64,000 bases of DNA, from positions 2,356,001 through 2,420,000 of the forward strand of contig NC_080421.1 in NCBI RefSeq assembly GCF_029873635.1, read 5' to 3'. A model generated the notes under the pieces. The model was given only the letters and a program-made list of their open reading frames with translations, did not search any database and was not told the origin of the DNA. This DNA is from Malania oleifera. Taxonomy: Eukaryota; Streptophyta; Magnoliopsida; Santalales; Ximeniaceae. A program made the position numbers and the translations under genes. Positions 61,001-64,000 of this stretch are shown one piece after another (position 1 is the first letter of the stretch; every line of letters begins with the position of its first letter).

Positions 61001-64000
61001 TGGTAACTGATAGTACAGTCAAAATCTTTAATCAACTCTAACCACCTTCTCAGTCTCATATTCAATTCCTTCTGGGTGAAGAAATATTTTAAACTCTTGT
61101 GGTTGGAGAAAATCTCACACTGTTCGCCGTACAGGTAATGCCTCCAAATTTTCAACACATGTACCACTATAGCCAACTCAAGATCATGGGTAGGATAGTT
61201 CTTTTCATATTCTTTCAACTGTCTAGACGCATACGCCACCACCCTGCCATGCTGCATCAGTACATAGTCAAGTCCCTTCAAGGACGCATCACTGTAAATA
61301 GTGTAACCTTCACCCCCGGACGGGATGATCAATATTGGCGCTGTGACTAACCTCTGTTTCAACTCCTAAAAACTCTACTCACAGCTGTTGTCCCATTCAA
61401 ATCTAGCATTCTTCTTCGTCAATCGTGTCAAAGGTCCTGACAAAGCTGAGAACCCCTTAACAAAGCGACGATAATAACCGGCTAACCCCAAGAAACTCCT
61501 AATCTCCTGAACGTTCCTTGGTCTAGCCCAGTTCACCACAACCTCAATCTTACTGGGATCTACAGAAATTCCATCTCCTGAAATAACATGCCCTAAAAAC
61601 ATAACTTTCTTGAGTCAGAAGTCACATTTACTAAATTTTGCATACAACTTCTTTTCTCTAAGCATCTGCAAAACCTGCCTCAAATGTATCTCGTGCTTCT
61701 CATAGCTCCTTGAATAGACCAGTACCTCATCAATAAAAACAACCACAAACTGATCTAAATATGGATGAAAAATCCTATTAATCAAATCCATAAATATCGC
61801 AGGAGCATTAGTCAGACCAAATGGCATAACCAGAAACTCATAATGCCCATATCTAGTCCTAAAAGCCGTCTTCGATACGTCTTCTACTCTCACCTTTACT
61901 TGATGGTAACCTAACCTGAGATCGATCTTGGAATACACCCATGTACCCTGGAGCTGGTAAAACAAATCATCGATACGGGGTAGAGGATACTTGTTCTTGA
62001 TCGTCACTTTATTAATCTCCCTATAATCTATGCACATCCTCATAGACTCATCCTTCTTCTTTACAAATAGCACTGGAGCTTCCCACGGCGATACACTAGG
62101 ACGTATGAAGCCCTTATCAAGTAAATCCTGCAACTGATCCTTCAATTTTTCCAACTCTGCCAGCGCCATTCTATACGGTGCTTTAGAAATCGGCGCTGTA
62201 CCTGGAAATAGATCAATGGGAAAATCTACTTCACGATCAGGCGGCAGCCCTGGTAATTCATCTGGGAACACGTCTGTAAATTCTTTCACCACAGGTGTGT
62301 TAATAAGCTTTAATTCATTTTCTGACATTTCCTTCACAAAAGCCACGAATCCCAGACAGTCATTCTGGAGCAGTCTCCTTACCTGAATAGCTAAGACCAT
62401 CTGAGGTACAGATTGCACTCGTGACCCTGTAAATCTGAATTCTGATTTCCCTAGAGGTCTGAAAATCACTTCTCTTGCACGACAGTCTATAATAGAAGAA
62501 TTAGCTGCTAGCCAATTCATGCCAAAGATAGTGTCAAACCCATGCATATCCAGTACCACCAAATCAGTAGATAAAATTCTCCCCTGAACATCAACTGGAT
62601 AACCACGGAGCATCTTACTACATTTCACTGTTGACCCGGTCGGTGTTGCCACTAACAGTTCAACATCGAATGATTGCGTTTCCGCCCCACATAATTTAAC
62701 ACACCCCAAGGACACAAACGAGTGTGTGGCACTAGAATCAAAAAGTGCAATAACTTTAAATGAAAATACATTAACAGTACCTGTCACCACGTCACCAGCT
62801 GCCTCAGCGTCGCCCCGGCGTCAAAGAGAAAACTCTGGCTGGGGCCATATTCCTCTGCTGGCCTCCTTGTGGTGCCTGGTAATCTCCTCGTGCAGGTCTA
62901 GGAGCAGGAGCAGTACCAGTCTGTGTCGGACATTCCCTCATCATATATCCTGGCTCCCCGCACCTGTAGCAAACACCTTACCCGGCATGACACTCCTCGA
63001 GGTACCTCTTCTCGCAAGATGGACAAGCTGGAGATGGCTGCACACCCTGGAAACCGCGATTCCCGGTCTCCTATCTCTGGTCTCTATAATAGCCACCTCT
63101 CTTCCATGAACTACACCCAACCCCCTGTTAGGAACTAGAAGGTATGGATCTCTTCTTCTACCTCTGCTCCTCAACCTCCAATCGTTCACCAATCTCTGCT
63201 ATAGTAGTTCTATCCATTAGTTCAGCGAAATCCTGCAACTTCAGAATCGATACCTGCTTATAAATTTCCCTTCTCAGACCTCTCTCAAACTGTCGTATCT
63301 TCTTCACTTCATTTGGAATGATGTACAGGGCGAAGCGATATAGCTCGATGAACCTCACCGCGTACTGCTGTACTGACAGCTGTCCCTGCTTCAGATTTAA
63401 GAACTCCTCAACTTAGCCTCCCTGAACGAGGCTGGAAAATACCTGTCGAAGAATATTTCTTTAAACTGCTCCCACGTCATCTCCACAGGTACAATCCTCT
63501 GCTGCTCTAATAATCTCACCGCCGACCACCATCTATCGGCATCTCCAGTCAGTTTATATGTGGTAAATAGTACCCTCTCCTCCTCCGAACACTACAGCAC
63601 TGCAAATATTTTCTTTATCTCCTGCACCTAGTTTTCAGCAACTGCAGGATCTGTCCCTCCTGAGAAGGTTGGAGGAATTATCTTAATAAACTTCTCAATC
63701 GAACTATCGTGGCCTGCCGATGGACCACCCTGTTCTTTCAAACTCTTGACAATTTATGCCATAACCTGTTGTGCCACGCTACGTAAAATGGCATCTTAAT
63801 CACTACCCGCAGCGCCTGAGGGTCCAGCACCCTCACTCCCATTGGCGTGGGCACTATTACCACCAAGGTCCATTCTGAAAAACATATAACTTAACTCAAA
63901 ACCTCCTTCTCTATACATATCACTCAACTCATATAGTATATCTTCTTATTTAATTCGTCTCTCCTGATTTTAATTCAAGGTTCAATCCTGCAACCTAGAT
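58098..64000 (-). mobile_element. Ty3/gypsy element C (broken), runs off the window
   Basis: The partial 3' LTR is 58098-59139, starting TGTGACAACCCGAAT on the minus strand, with a palindrome array (58890-59065). A polypurine tract adjoins it. Internal parts run from right to left: gag from an ATG at 63873 (MDLGGNSAHANGSEG), protease-like region (about 62790-62500), reverse transcriptase (62250-61615, [18 protein letters not shown] and GYHQVKV) and RNase H (61362-60922, [20 protein letters not shown]). Integrase core (60486-60211) and integrase C-terminal region (59832-59542) complete it. This is the most complete gypsy copy here. About ten or more breaks are present. The 5' LTR would lie beyond the window. 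Confidence 0.9.

Overview
This is nuclear DNA of a flowering plant, most likely a eudicot. It is AT-rich and has one intact intron-containing gene with consensus GT-AG splice sites, a decayed F-box gene, and a dense layer of LTR-retrotransposon fossils, MITEs, hAT-type elements and a plastid-DNA fragment. Nothing bacterial or viral in the ordinary sense is present. The species cannot be named from the sequence.

Host genes. The clear functional gene is a five-exon ROPGEF1 orthologue on the plus strand (17088-21126, 573 residues). It sits behind a CpG-rich promoter and 5' leader that holds a start-stop upstream ORF. The second host gene, on the minus strand (29806-32096), encodes an F-box/leucine-rich-repeat protein. 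It has an apparent one-base frameshift and an internal partial duplication, and two abutting MITEs cut off its 3' end and supply its last codons and stop.

Repeat layout. From 1 to 2.8 kb lie MITE and hAT-like debris. From 2823 to 11190 is one very long solo LTR (target duplication TTACC) into which two other solo LTRs inserted (3534-5649 and 7987-10252). A short decayed plastid 16S rDNA fragment follows (11324-11460). After ROPGEF1 come a copia gag remnant, a SINE-like sequence and a broken copia element (24094-28390) that itself carries a solo LTR (25118-27117). A 271-bp TRIM-like element lies just upstream of the F-box gene's MITEs. Downstream are another solo LTR (33028-34932), a non-autonomous hAT element with an 8-bp target duplication (36262-37356), and nested Ty3/gypsy fossils (37963-46317). 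These are followed by an inverted LTR joined to a Cassandra-like, 5S-rRNA-bearing TRIM end (46342-48755). An old long-LTR fragment (50370-56813) hosts a full-length but broken copia element (51351-56306). A gypsy element runs off the right end of the window (58098-64000).

Most interesting patterns. (1) Several related long-LTR families carry arrays of a CpG-containing palindrome, TTCGTCGACGAA, directly upstream of a TATA box. (2) The same LTRs share ordered splice-donor and acceptor-like sites, suggesting that the long LTR leader is spliced. (3) Two independently inserted solo LTRs of one family contain an initiator-tRNA primer-binding-site-like sequence inside the LTR. (4) A gypsy LTR end is fused to a Cassandra-like internal region. 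Coordinates of splice sites, LTR ends and target duplications were read by eye. Family names rest on remembered motifs, not database searches.
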